This document shows, piece by piece, positions 26,901-35,020 of a stretch of DNA of 64,000 nucleotides. The position numbers and the translations under genes were made by a program. This stretch comes from Chryseobacterium gleum. Lineage in GTDB: Bacteria > Bacteroidota > Bacteroidia > Flavobacteriales_D > Sanyastnellaceae. Position 1 is the stretch's first letter. Each line of letters starts with the position of its first letter. A model generated the notes under the pieces. That model had not been told where the DNA came from. It ran no database searches and was given only the letters and a program-made list of their open reading frames with translations. The stretch is from assembly GCA_945881835.1 (NCBI GenBank), contig CAMCVP010000004.1, positions 62,001 through 126,000 of the forward strand. Direction: 5' to 3'.

Positions 26901-27299
26901 CTCCCAAAGGTCGGTATACTTCATAACCTCCTTGCGGCAGGCGTTGTTGTACTCTTCCACCGAAATGGACTTACCAATGTCTTCTTTCTTAATGCCTAAT
27001 GTTTTCTCTACACTTAATTCAATGGGAAGTCCGTGCGTGTCCCAACCGGCCTTGCGGTGAACTTGTTTTCCACGAAGGGTTTGGTAACGACAAAAGATAT
27101 CTTTAATGGAACGCGCCATCACGTGGTGAATGCCTGGCATTCCGTTCGCAGAAGGTGGCCCTTCGAAAAACACGAACGGCTGTCCGCCTTCGCGTTCAGT
27201 TATACTGCGTTGGAAAATGTTCTCCGCTTGCCAGTATGCTTGTATATCGTTCGCTATTTGTGGAAGCGACAATCCTTTGATTTCCCTGTATTTGCCCAT
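23901..27299 (-). CDS. ileS: Isoleucyl-tRNA synthetase
   Basis: Charges tRNA-Ile. The 1132-residue protein has the HIGH-equivalent GMPGIHH after FFEGPPSAN, the KMSKS-equivalent NGNKMSKRLGNAVDP and a CP1 editing domain with WTTTPWTLPSN. The C-terminal anticodon-binding domain is of the long type. The ATG at 27299 (MGKYREIKGL) is chosen because translation from 27404 would run through the terminator and tRNA gene. It leads an operon with the DksA-like gene (5 bp), lspA and murF-alr. Confidence 0.96.
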   Translation of the reverse strand: MGKYREIKGLSLPQIANDIQAYWQAENIFQRSITEREGGQPFVFFEGPPSANGMPGIHHVMARSIKDIFCRYQTLRGKQVHRKAGWDTHGLPIELSVEKTLGIKKEDIGKSISVEEYNNACRKEVMKYTDLWEKLTKDMGYWVDMNDPYVTYDNKYIETVWWLLQQLHNKNLLYKGYTIQPYSPAAGTGLSSHELNQPGCYKEVKDTSAVAQFKLIDAHATLSVNSNLPIYVLAWTTTPWTLPSNVALAVGEKINYSVVESLTPFGNERAYFIVASALREKYFPVANGENFEEFTAGDKKIPNRTVSELNGKQLLNLRYEQLLPFVQPNDGDAFKIIGGDFVTTEDGTGIVHIAPSFGADDFRVAKQNGMGNLTLVDRRGRFLPEVQDGTFLFGEEFVKEAYYSDEEKAVELEKQKASLGGIIKDTEKLQYLSVDERIVLKLQTEGKLFKKEKYAHNYPHCWRTDKPILYYPLDSWFVKVPEKRNRLVELNNTIQWKPESTGTGRFGNWLENANDWNLSRSRFWGIPLPIWRTEDGSESICIGSVEELQTEIKKSVAAGISETNQLEHFQPNDHSVENYNLFDLHKPYVDKIVLVSPSGKPMHREADLIDVWFDSGAMPYAQWHYPFENKEKIDNNLSFPADFIAEGVDQTRGWFYTLHAIATLCFDSVAYKNVISNGLVLDKNGNKMSKRLGNAVDPFETLGKYGPDATRWYMITNSDPWDNLKFDTEGIAEVQRTFFGTLSNTYSFFALYANIDGYEASSNDPAVENRPELDKWIMSKLNALTLEVEKNLDAFDPTPAARAIESFVNDHLSNWFVRLARKRFWHGEMTEDKRSAYATLHACLKQVAQLMSPFAPFYSDWLFQSLNTSSESVHLSHLEVGSFRDENLEARMDLAQRISSMALSIRKKENIKVRQTLAEIRIPVLDETTQSRIENVADLICSEVNVKAVKCVDEQTTKIVKDLKLNFKTLGKKCGKFMKEIQQFAQENAQEIISSIEKTGEYMWQKESILLQTEDVEIIPVDIPGWKVANQGNLTVALDVTITPELKEEGYARELVNRIQNLRKETNFEVTDKIIVKVSGENYLNDVLKNNSEYISSQVLASSLEFIPEMEGGVAVEWEGEEVVRLLLTKNL

Positions 27300-27321
27300 G
27301 GAAGGTATTGAAAATAGAGTG

Positions 27322-27329
27322 CAAAGATA
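27322..27329 (-). promoter_or_regulatory. -7 box of the ileS promoter, inside the tRNA terminator tail
   Basis: On the minus strand this reads TATCTTTG, a perfect TAnnTTTG. No clear TTG stands at the -33 position. Transcription would start about 15 bp before the ileS ATG. The box directly overlaps the T-rich tail of the tRNA-Leu terminator. Confidence 0.5.
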
Positions 27330-27361
27330 AAAACAAAAGCGGAGGGTTGACCTCCGCTTTT
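27330..27361 (-). terminator. Terminator of tRNA-Leu
   Basis: An 11-bp perfect stem (27335-27345 with 27351-27361) with a 5-base loop begins 5 bp after the tRNA 3' end. On the minus strand it is followed by GTTTTTATCTTT. Confidence 0.9.
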
Positions 27362-27365
27362 CAAG

Positions 27366-27447
27366 TGCGCATGGAGGGACTCGAACCCCCACGCCTCGCG
27401 GCACCAGATCCTAAGTCTGGCGCGGCTACCAATTACGCCACATGCGC
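27366..27447 (-). tRNA. tRNA-Leu, anticodon TAG
   Basis: 82 bases fold as a class II tRNA. The acceptor stem is GCGCATG with CATGCGC and discriminator A at 27366. The anticodon stem CCAGA/TCTGG encloses loop CTTAGGA with anticodon TAG (codon CUA and others by wobble). A longer variable arm follows, and the T arm is GGGGG TTCGAGT CCCTC-like. CCA is not encoded. It is flanked by its own promoter and terminator. Confidence 0.95.
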
Positions 27448-27458
27448 ATGTTGCGGTG

Positions 27459-27488
27459 CAAATATACAATGCTTCTTGGAATATGAAA
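27459..27488 (-). promoter_or_regulatory. Promoter of tRNA-Leu
   Basis: On the minus strand TATATTTG (27466-27459) is a perfect -7 box, and 19 bp upstream is a TTT in place of TTG. The mature tRNA begins 11 bp downstream of the box. Confidence 0.6.
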
Positions 27489-27517
27489 GTTTTTCTCTTC
27501 TGGATTAACTTAATAAG

Positions 27518-28327
27518 ATGAAATATTTCACTTACTCCTTCTTCTTCACGCTACAATTCATTGCCGAAATTCATGCTCAAAATGTCTCAGGGGCGCGAAT
27601 GGCGGCACTTAGCGGAAGTGCCATTACACAATCAGATTCATTTGCTGGATTCAATAACTTGTCTGCATCTGCACAATCAGATGGCAGTTCGTATGCATTT
27701 TTCGGACAATCACCTTACGGAATTTCTGAGATTAAAGACGCCGGAGTGTCTATTTTGCAACATTTAGGAACAGGAGTTATGGGGGTGGTATTCCAATCTT
27801 ATGGGAATACTGAATTTAGTCGTCAACGCTTGAAACTCGGATATGCACTTCCGCTTTCTGACAAATTCAGGGTGTCGTCGAGTATTGGATATTCTTCCAC
27901 CCGAATTAGCAACGGCTACGGAAAGGCACATACGCTTTGGACGAATATAGGTGCAACCTATGATGTGCGTGCAGATTGGAAATGGGCTGCGGTGATTGAC
28001 TTTCCCGTGAACGCTTTGAAGAATGCGGAAGAGCAACCCGCAACACTTCGAATCGCGACGACCTATTCTTTCGGAGAACAGGTTTTCCTTTCAGCGCAAG
28101 TGATTTCATCGACGAACGCTGAATCTGCTGTGAGTTACAGTTTAGGATTGGAATATTTTCCAATTGAAGTGTTTGTCTTTCGTTTGGGAATGAACACCCA
28201 TTGGCAGACTTGGTCAATGGGTGTGGGAACACACTTGAAGAATTATTCGCTTGATGCATCAGCAACCGTTCATCCACAATTGGGAATTACTCCACAAATC
28301 TCTTTGACCTATGAAATGGAAAAGTAA
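27518..28327 (+). CDS. Outer-membrane barrel protein, PorV/PorQ-like fold
   Basis: A 269-residue exported protein with signal peptide (about 1-20, ending IHAQ). The N-terminal block GARMAALSGSAITQSDSFAGFNNLSA resembles the start of PorV/PorQ-type barrels (GARAAGMGNA, FNNPA). The rest is amphipathic strands. No plug or TonB box is seen. Its last 17 bases overlap the next gene, so the two are surely co-expressed and perhaps act together at the outer membrane. The specific function is unknown. Confidence 0.72.
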   Translation: MKYFTYSFFFTLQFIAEIHAQNVSGARMAALSGSAITQSDSFAGFNNLSASAQSDGSSYAFFGQSPYGISEIKDAGVSILQHLGTGVMGVVFQSYGNTEFSRQRLKLGYALPLSDKFRVSSSIGYSSTRISNGYGKAHTLWTNIGATYDVRADWKWAAVIDFPVNALKNAEEQPATLRIATTYSFGEQVFLSAQVISSTNAESAVSYSLGLEYFPIEVFVFRLGMNTHWQTWSMGVGTHLKNYSLDASATVHPQLGITPQISLTYEMEK

Positions 28328-30371
28328 GTGTCTTCTTTTTTTTCTTTTCGGGTGGAAGGGAATTGCTCTGTTTGCACAAGAGGAAAGCCACGCGCTGGTA
28401 GAACAGCGCATTGAAACCATTTCAAGTTTTATGGAAGAAGGAAACGATGTTGATTATTCTTCACTCACCGAAGATCTAATATACTTCGCTCGTCATCCGA
28501 TTAATTTGAACTCCGCTGATGCGCTTTCCTTGCAATTGCTTTTGGTACTCAGCGATACGCAGATAAACGCACTCTTCAAACACATAAGTTCCTTTGGGAA
28601 ATTGAAAAGCATTTTTGAATTGCAAAGTGTACTTGAAATGGATTTGCCCACCATTCGTTGGATACAGCCGTTTGTGTATGTGAATGAAGACGATGGGTTT
28701 TCTGATTTTTCATTTCGAAGATTGCGCGAGGAGGGAACACATGACCTTATGCTTCGTTCGAAGAAAACGCTGCAAGAGCAAGCCGGATTCATTCCAGATC
28801 CAAGCACAAGTAAAAAGAATTTTTTGGGGAGTGAATACGGCTCCTATCTGCGCTATCGTTTTCAATACCGAAGAAATATTTTGGTTGGAATGACATTCGA
28901 AAATGACATTGGAGAATCGTTGAAAAATGGTCCTGATTTTAAAAGCGCTTCGCTATTCATTCGTGAAGCGAAGGCATTGAAGCAACTAGTTATTGGCGAT
29001 TATCAGGTTCAATTTGGACAGGGCCTTACCTGTTGGAACAGTATGGCATTTGGGAAATCTTCGTTCAGTGTGCAGGTGAAGCGGAATGCTCAAGGATTGA
29101 AGCCTTATTCTTCTGTTAACGAGAGTTCGTTTTTTCGAGGTGCGGGTATTACGCTGGGAAATAAATTTATCAGCGCAACAGCTTTCGCTTCGCGAAGAAA
29201 ATTGGATGCTACCTTCGACGAAGATACTGTCCTTACCGATGATGGAATGGCTGTTAGTTCCATTGTTCTTGGCGGTCTGCACAGGACAGAGAGCGAAATG
29301 GCAAAGAAGAATATGCTTACAGAGATCGTAGCGGGTGGAAATATTCTTGTTCAAAGGGGAATGTGGAAAATGGGAGCTGTCGCAGTGCAGCGAAGTTTGA
29401 GCGATTCGATTGCAGCACGAACAGATTGGTATGCGCAAGGAAAGTTCGCAGGGAAAACACAGAGCGCTGCTGGAATGTATGCGGAAGGCGTGTGGCAAAA
29501 CGTTTCGCTGTTTGGAGAAATTTCACGCAGTTCGAACATCGCTTGGGCATATGTTACGGGACTTACAGCGGCGTTGCATTCACGCGTTTCAGCAACGGTT
29601 TTGTTTCGAAATTTCGATCAAAACTTCCAATCGGTTTACTCGAATGTGATTGCTGAAGGAAGCAGTGTTTTTCCTTCGAATGAATGGGGAATGTATGTCA
29701 GTGTGCAAGCGCAGCTTTCAAAAAAGATTAGTGTTAATGCCTATTCAGATGGCGTTCAATATCCTTGGTTGCGTTACCAAGTCACCGCGCCTTCAAGCTT
29801 CAGCGATAATGTGATTCAATTCAATTACAAGCCAGATAAAAAGCATGAATTCTATGCGCGCTTGCGAGTCCGAAGAACTTCGATTGATCACAATGTGCTG
29901 AATCGAATTGATTTTCCAGTCGATAAATTATCGGAGCAAATTCGATTGAATTTTATATTCAGTCCGACTGAAAGTTTGAAGTTGCACAGTCGGATTGAAT
30001 TAGTAAAAACCAATGAAGAAGGACTTCCAAATGAAACGGGATATTTGGTTTTTCAAGATGTTATTTGGAAGAAGATGAATGTTCCAGTTAGCGTAACGAT
30101 TCGTTACGCATTGTTTCAATCCGATACTTGGAATGCCCGCTTGTATGCTTATGAAAACGATGTTCTCTACAGCTACAGCATTCCGGCTTATTACGGAAAG
30201 GGAGCAAGAATCTACGGCATCTTCAAATTCGATGTTCGAAGAAACATAGACGTTTGGTTTAGAATTGCGCAATGGACTTACACCGATCGAGATTACATCT
30301 CTTCGGGAAATTCAATGATTAGCGGATTTCGAAAAACAGATTGCACGCTGCAGATGCGCATGCAATTTTAG
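28311..30371 (+). CDS. Exported protein with helix-hairpin-helix N-terminus and predicted barrel
   Basis: A 686-residue protein starting inside the previous gene. A signal peptide ends at LFAQ near residue 23. Residues about 55-125 are a ComEA-like helix-hairpin-helix pair: HPINLNSADALSLQLL, then FGKLKSIFELQSV and IRWIQPFVYV. From about residue 150 to the end the pattern is long amphipathic strands with Arg/Tyr/Phe-rich turns ending in LQMRMQF, as in large outer-membrane barrels. Such HhH-barrel proteins are known in Bacteroidota but uncharacterised. A DNA-uptake role is only a guess from the HhH domain. Its stop overlaps the stop of the convergent kmo gene. Confidence 0.75.
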   Translation: MKWKSKCLLFFLFGWKGIALFAQEESHALVEQRIETISSFMEEGNDVDYSSLTEDLIYFARHPINLNSADALSLQLLLVLSDTQINALFKHISSFGKLKSIFELQSVLEMDLPTIRWIQPFVYVNEDDGFSDFSFRRLREEGTHDLMLRSKKTLQEQAGFIPDPSTSKKNFLGSEYGSYLRYRFQYRRNILVGMTFENDIGESLKNGPDFKSASLFIREAKALKQLVIGDYQVQFGQGLTCWNSMAFGKSSFSVQVKRNAQGLKPYSSVNESSFFRGAGITLGNKFISATAFASRRKLDATFDEDTVLTDDGMAVSSIVLGGLHRTESEMAKKNMLTEIVAGGNILVQRGMWKMGAVAVQRSLSDSIAARTDWYAQGKFAGKTQSAAGMYAEGVWQNVSLFGEISRSSNIAWAYVTGLTAALHSRVSATVLFRNFDQNFQSVYSNVIAEGSSVFPSNEWGMYVSVQAQLSKKISVNAYSDGVQYPWLRYQVTAPSSFSDNVIQFNYKPDKKHEFYARLRVRRTSIDHNVLNRIDFPVDKLSEQIRLNFIFSPTESLKLHSRIELVKTNEEGLPNETGYLVFQDVIWKKMNVPVSVTIRYALFQSDTWNARLYAYENDVLYSYSIPAYYGKGARIYGIFKFDVRRNIDVWFRIAQWTYTDRDYISSGNSMISGFRKTDCTLQMRMQF

Positions 30372-31705
30372 ATTCGTTTTAGAATTTCGTTTTCTATTTC
30401 TTCACTGTCCCAAACGGCTTCAATGTCGGGTCTGTTCATGACTTCCTTCATGATTTCATTTTGACGAATACCGCTGCTTAGCGCTTCGTGATATGGAATG
30501 TGACTGAATGTTACTTGCGAATAAAGTGGAATCCATTTTTCAGGATATTTCGTTGCAAAACGACCTTCAATTTTCTTCTGAAGAAGGAAATCTTTATCGG
30601 CCGTTAAATCGCGCATCTCAATGTAATTGCGAAGCGCTAATTCTAAAATAGCATCACCGTTTGGTTTGCGCGTCTTTCCATACTCTTTCAATAAATCTGG
30701 ATGGTCTTCACCCATTTCATTCATAAGGCGGTTCAATTCGCTACAGTCTTCAAACCCGCTGTTCATGCCTTGTCCGTAAAACGGAACAATGGCATGTGCC
30801 GAATCACCCATGAGTGCAACTTGGTTTTTGTAGTTCCAAGGATTGCATTTCGTCATGACTAAACTTGCGGTTGGATTCGTGTTGAAATCGAGCAACAATT
30901 CCGGCATCATTGCTTTCGCGTCTGGAAAATATTTTTCGAAGAAATCGAGAACGTCTTGATCTGTTTTCAATTTGTCGAAAGAAACTTCGCCTTCAAAAGG
31001 GAAGAAGAGTGTGCATGTGAAACTGCCGTCGATATTGGGAAGTGCAATCATCATGAATTCTCCTCGAGGCCAAATGTGAAGACAGTCTTTGCGCATTTGA
31101 TGCGTGCCGTCTGCATTTGCTGGAATCTCTAATTCCTTATATCCATGGTCTAAATAAGACTGTGAGTATTCATTTCGATCGAGTTTCGTCATGCGGGCAC
31201 GAACAGCACTGAATGCGCCATCTGTGCCGAAAATCTGATCGAATTGTTGACGAACACGTTCGCCATTTTTTCCTTCGAAAACAATGGTGTTCGTATCGAG
31301 TTCAACATCTACGCATTTGTGTTCGAAGTTGAGTGAAACGTTTTCGAATTCAGCTGCGCAACGCACCAATGTTTGATTCAGAATTCCTCTTGAAACACTG
31401 TATATGGCTTGCCCTTCTTTACCGTACGGTTGGTAGGTAAGTTTGCCATTTACTGCGTGCATTAATCGTCCACTCATAGGAAGTGCGACCTCTTCAATTT
31501 CCTTGCGAATACCGGCGCCTTCAAGGCCTTTCCAACCGCGATCGCTTAGAGCGAGGTTAATACTCTTTCCTTGAACAACTTTCACGTTGCGAATGTCTGA
31601 ACGACGGTCAAATACAGAAACCGTGTATCCGCGTTTAGCGAGGTAAACAGCCCATAAACTTCCAACTAATCCTGCCCCAACAACGGCAACGTTTTTCTTG
31701 TTCAT
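30368..31705 (-). CDS. kmo: Kynurenine 3-monooxygenase
   Basis: FAD- and NADPH-dependent hydroxylase making 3-hydroxykynurenine from kynurenine, in tryptophan breakdown or de novo NAD synthesis. The N-terminal FAD fold has VAVVGAGLVGSLWAVYLAKRG, followed by VVQGKSINLALSDRG, the KMO-type substrate region. The second FAD motif is LMGDSAHAIVPFYGQGMNSGFEDC. The C-terminal part is shorter and less hydrophobic than in eukaryotic enzymes. The ATG at 31705 is preferred; one at 31717 would overlap the upstream stop. One base separates the two genes. No other kynurenine-pathway gene is in the window. Confidence 0.92.
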   Translation of the reverse strand: MNKKNVAVVGAGLVGSLWAVYLAKRGYTVSVFDRRSDIRNVKVVQGKSINLALSDRGWKGLEGAGIRKEIEEVALPMSGRLMHAVNGKLTYQPYGKEGQAIYSVSRGILNQTLVRCAAEFENVSLNFEHKCVDVELDTNTIVFEGKNGERVRQQFDQIFGTDGAFSAVRARMTKLDRNEYSQSYLDHGYKELEIPANADGTHQMRKDCLHIWPRGEFMMIALPNIDGSFTCTLFFPFEGEVSFDKLKTDQDVLDFFEKYFPDAKAMMPELLLDFNTNPTASLVMTKCNPWNYKNQVALMGDSAHAIVPFYGQGMNSGFEDCSELNRLMNEMGEDHPDLLKEYGKTRKPNGDAILELALRNYIEMRDLTADKDFLLQKKIEGRFATKYPEKWIPLYSQVTFSHIPYHEALSSGIRQNEIMKEVMNRPDIEAVWDSEEIENEILKRI

Positions 31706-31706
31706 A

Positions 31707-32852
31707 TTAGATAGCATTTAATGCATTCGTTAAATCTTCAATTAAGTCTTCTGCGTCTTCAATTCCCACACTCAATCTTAAAAGTGAATCTGTAATTCCG
31801 CTTCTTTCTCTTTCTTCTTTTGGAATAGATGCGTGTGTCATAGACGCTGGGTGTCCAAGCAATGATTCTACTCCGCCTAAGGATTCAGCCAGAGAGAATA
31901 CACGAACCGCCTGTGCCAATTTCGAAGCGTCTTCAAAACGATCTCCTTTCAAACTGAATGAAATCATTCCACCAAAATCGCGCATTTGCTTTTTCGCAAC
32001 TTCATGATTCGGATGTGAAGGGAAGCCTGGCCAGTATACCTTTTCCACTTTCGGATGGTTCGCCAAGAAGTTAGCCACCACAACGCCGTTTGAGCAATGT
32101 CTTTCCATACGAACATGCAAAGTTTTCAAACCGCGCAATACCAAGAAGCTGTCTTGTGGACCAGGCGTAGCCCCGCATGAATTCGCTATGAAAGCCAATT
32201 GCTCATATAAATTGTCGTTGTTGGTGCATAAAGCACCCATCACAACATCGCTGTGTCCGTTTAAATATTTCGTTGCGCTGTGCATAACTATATCCGCGTT
32301 CATGTCTAACGGATTTTGAAGGTATGGCGATGCAAAAGTGTTGTCTATGACAGAAATCAAATTGTGTTTTTTTGCAAACTCTACGCACCTTTCAATGTCT
32401 ATGATTTTCATCATGGGGTTGGTTGGAGTTTCCACCCATAACATTTTTGTCTTTGCGTTAACCGTTCTTTCCAATGCATCGAAATCGTGCATATCTATGA
32501 AGTGAAATACAATTCCATATTTCGCAAAAACCTTCGTGAACATGCGGTAACTACCGCCATATAAATCGTCTGTTGCAATGACCTCGTCGCCAGGAACAAG
32601 AAGTTTAATGATCGCATCTGCCGCACCCATTCCGCTTGAAAAACATAAACCGTGTTTAGCGTTTTCCAATTCTGCTAAGCATCGCTCCAATGCAACACGC
32701 GTCGGGTTTTTACCACGTGCGTAGGCGTAGCCTTTGTGAACACCCGGAGACTCCTGAACGTAAGTTGAAGTTTGGTAGATAGGAGTCATGATGGCTCCTG
32801 TTGTTGGATCGGGCTCTTGTCCCGCGTGAATGGCTTTGGTTCCGAAACGCAT
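31707..32852 (-). CDS. Cystathionine gamma-synthase/gamma-lyase family enzyme
   Basis: PLP enzyme of the trans-sulfuration (Cys/Met metabolism) family. From the ATG at 32852 (MRFGTKAIHAGQEPDP) it is 381 residues. Seen: TPIYQTSTYVQESPG, YARGKNPTRVALE, the PLP-Lys motif HSATKYLNGHSDVVMG and the C-terminal SLGGVESLLGHPASMTHASIP block. These fit both cystathionine gamma-synthase (metB) and gamma-lyase (cysteine synthesis), which cannot be separated by eye. An ATG six codons upstream (32870) is possible. It lies 1 bp before kmo and 53 bp after rimK. Confidence 0.9.
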   Translation of the reverse strand: MRFGTKAIHAGQEPDPTTGAIMTPIYQTSTYVQESPGVHKGYAYARGKNPTRVALERCLAELENAKHGLCFSSGMGAADAIIKLLVPGDEVIATDDLYGGSYRMFTKVFAKYGIVFHFIDMHDFDALERTVNAKTKMLWVETPTNPMMKIIDIERCVEFAKKHNLISVIDNTFASPYLQNPLDMNADIVMHSATKYLNGHSDVVMGALCTNNDNLYEQLAFIANSCGATPGPQDSFLVLRGLKTLHVRMERHCSNGVVVANFLANHPKVEKVYWPGFPSHPNHEVAKKQMRDFGGMISFSLKGDRFEDASKLAQAVRVFSLAESLGGVESLLGHPASMTHASIPKEERERSGITDSLLRLSVGIEDAEDLIEDLTNALNAI

Positions 32853-32905
32853 GGTAAAATTTTTCCGCAATTTACACCGAAGCGCTCACAAACAAGCAGA
32901 ACTAT

Positions 32906-33778
32906 TTACACGTTCTTTTCAATATACTTGATGATTTGTCCTGCAATATCGACACCCGTTGCAGATTCAATTCCTTCAAGGCCAGGCGATGAGTTTACTT
33001 CAATAATAAGCGGACCTCTTTCGCTGCGAAGCATGTCAACTCCCGCAATTCCTAATTTCATGGCGTTCGCTGCCTTTATAGCTGCTATTTCTTCTTCAAG
33101 AGTAAGTTCAACAACCTTTGCGCTGCCACCTCTGTGCAGATTGCTTCTGAATTCCCCTTCCTTGGCGGTGCGCACCATTGCACCTACCACGTGTCCATCT
33201 ACTACAAACGCACGAATGTCTTCTCCGCGAGATTCAGTAATGAATTCTTGAACGATAACGCGTGCTTTCAAACCGTTGAAAGCTTCGATTACCGAAACGG
33301 CTGCTTTTTTGTTTTCAGCAAGTACAACGCCCAATCCTTGTGTGCCTTCAAGAAGCTTAATGATCACAGGTGCACCGCCTACTTCTTTCAAGGTACGTTC
33401 AACGTCTTTTGAGTAGTTGGTGAATACTGTTTTCGGAAGTCCTAATCCAGCGCGAGATAAGATTTGTAAGCTACGCAGTTTGTCGCGCGAGCGCACCAAA
33501 GCTTGGGATTCCACCGCTGTAAAAACGTTCATCATTTCAAACTGACGAACCACCGCTGTACCGTAGAAAGTTACTGAAGCACCAATACGCGGAATAACGG
33601 CATTTACACCCGTTATTTCTTCACCACGATAAAGCACTTTTGGTTTTCTTTTTTCAATCACTAAGTCGCATTTCGAGTGATCGATAACGCGAATTTCGTG
33701 GCCTCTTTTCTGAGCGGCCTCAACCAAACGGCGGGTGCTGTATAGCTTCACGTTTCTGGAAAGTACAACTAAGTTCAT
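32906..33778 (-). CDS. rimK: RimK-family ATP-grasp ligase (glutamate ligase)
   Basis: In enterobacteria RimK adds Glu residues to the C-terminus of ribosomal protein S6. The 290-residue protein has the RimK N-terminal domain ([40 protein letters not shown]). The ATP-grasp core has [38 protein letters not shown] and, at the metal site, [16 protein letters not shown]. The length matches enterobacterial RimK (300). rpsF is not in the window, so whether S6 is the target is unknown. Glutamylation of another protein or small molecule is possible. Confidence 0.88.
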   Translation of the reverse strand: MNLVVLSRNVKLYSTRRLVEAAQKRGHEIRVIDHSKCDLVIEKRKPKVLYRGEEITGVNAVIPRIGASVTFYGTAVVRQFEMMNVFTAVESQALVRSRDKLRSLQILSRAGLGLPKTVFTNYSKDVERTLKEVGGAPVIIKLLEGTQGLGVVLAENKKAAVSVIEAFNGLKARVIVQEFITESRGEDIRAFVVDGHVVGAMVRTAKEGEFRSNLHRGGSAKVVELTLEEEIAAIKAANAMKLGIAGVDMLRSERGPLIIEVNSSPGLEGIESATGVDIAGQIIKYIEKNV

Positions 33779-33898
33779 TGTGGAGTGGTATGTGGCAAAT
33801 TAACAACCTTTCTGGAAAGTATTTGTTAATCAAATGTGATTTATTTTGCTTTTCAAGATGCACTGCAAGGTCCTGCGGAAGGTCCTTTGGAAGAGGAA

Positions 33899-35020
33899 TT
33901 ATTTGAAAAGATTCTCGTTAAGAGCGAGGGTTTCAGGAGAGTTCACATGTTGTGAAGCGTATTTCATAGCCCCTGCTGACCAAAGCAGATAATCTGCTTT
34001 TGATAGATTCAAGAAGAAATCAAGTGATTCTGCAAGGTTGGTTGAATCGAGCGAAGAGGATTTTCCTGCAAATTCTTCCTCAAGGTTTTTCCAAGGAGTT
34101 TGATCGGAAATAATAACAGGTGTTCCATAGGAAAGTGCTTCTGCTATGGCGTGCCCGTAATTTTCACCTCGAGTGGGTAGGAAAAAGAGATGAGCGTTTT
34201 CATAAAATGACTTTAACTCGTCTTGATTTTTGTGCCCGTGTAAAGTAATTTGAATTGATGCACTTTCTTTTGAGTAAGATTGAATGGTCCGAACTAATTC
34301 TGCATTTTCTTCCAAGCCCACAATATCCCAATGGATTTCACTTTTCGGATTCCATGTTTGAATAGTTTCAAGTGCCTCATAGTAACCTTTTTCGGGACTT
34401 ATTCTTCCGACGGTTAATATTCTGCAGGGAGAGGTCATTTCCTTGACTTTAGAGGCTGATTTTGCGTTAGAAATATTCGGCGCAATGCGAATGTTTGCTT
34501 TCGGAAATTTTTGAAGTATTTCCTCTTTTTCTATTTCGCTTGTCGCGTGCCAAGTGATGTTCGAATAAATTTTAGTGAATTTAGAAAACAATAAAAATAA
34601 TTTTTTCTTGAATCCTTTTTGTTTGAATGCCGCTGGTTTGAGCATTCCGCGTGGTGCAAGAAAAACTTTATTACTAATTCCAATTGCGCGAAAGACCTTT
34701 AGAGGAAGCAATGAAAATTTCGGCGACCACATGGAATTCAAGTAAACTCTTTCCGGATTTATTTCGGAATACACTTTCAAAATGAAATCTTCAGTCAGGG
34801 AATTTTCATTCAAATAATACACCTGAATGTTTTCTTGAAAACTCCGTTGCCAAGAATCTGACTGAATATTCGAGTAAGGAATTGTGCTGTTTAAATCGGT
34901 GTTTCTCGTGACAACATAGAAGGTATCTGAGCTGTTTTTCATGAATGAAATCAACGATTGTATAGGGCCACCTGCTTGCGATCCCGGATAAAACCAATCG
35001 GTGAATACCATTATTTTCAT
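33899..35020 (-). CDS. Glycosyltransferase, family 4-like (last gene of polysaccharide operon)
   Basis: A 373-residue GT-B retaining glycosyltransferase. The N-terminal domain has FTDWFYPGSQAGGPIQSL, an acceptor-binding Gly loop. The C-terminal domain starts at RILTVGRISPEKGY and carries the E-x7-E motif in RGENYGHAIAEALSYGTPVI. Sugar and linkage cannot be read. Its start overlaps the asnB-like stop by 4 bp. The following 120 bp (33779-33898) before rimK hold no recognisable feature. Confidence 0.88.
   Translation of the reverse strand: MKIMVFTDWFYPGSQAGGPIQSLISFMKNSSDTFYVVTRNTDLNSTIPYSNIQSDSWQRSFQENIQVYYLNENSLTEDFILKVYSEINPERVYLNSMWSPKFSLLPLKVFRAIGISNKVFLAPRGMLKPAAFKQKGFKKKLFLLFSKFTKIYSNITWHATSEIEKEEILQKFPKANIRIAPNISNAKSASKVKEMTSPCRILTVGRISPEKGYYEALETIQTWNPKSEIHWDIVGLEENAELVRTIQSYSKESASIQITLHGHKNQDELKSFYENAHLFFLPTRGENYGHAIAEALSYGTPVIISDQTPWKNLEEEFAGKSSSLDSTNLAESLDFFLNLSKADYLLWSAGAMKYASQHVNSPETLALNENLFK

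Noticed and set aside
27300..27404. N-terminal extension of ileS to 27404
   Set aside because: It runs through the tRNA-Leu gene and its terminator; the family start fits the ATG at 27299.
28986..29498. 170-residue minus-strand frame
   Set aside because: It lies wholly inside the HhH-barrel gene and is rich in His, Cys and Ser with no motif.
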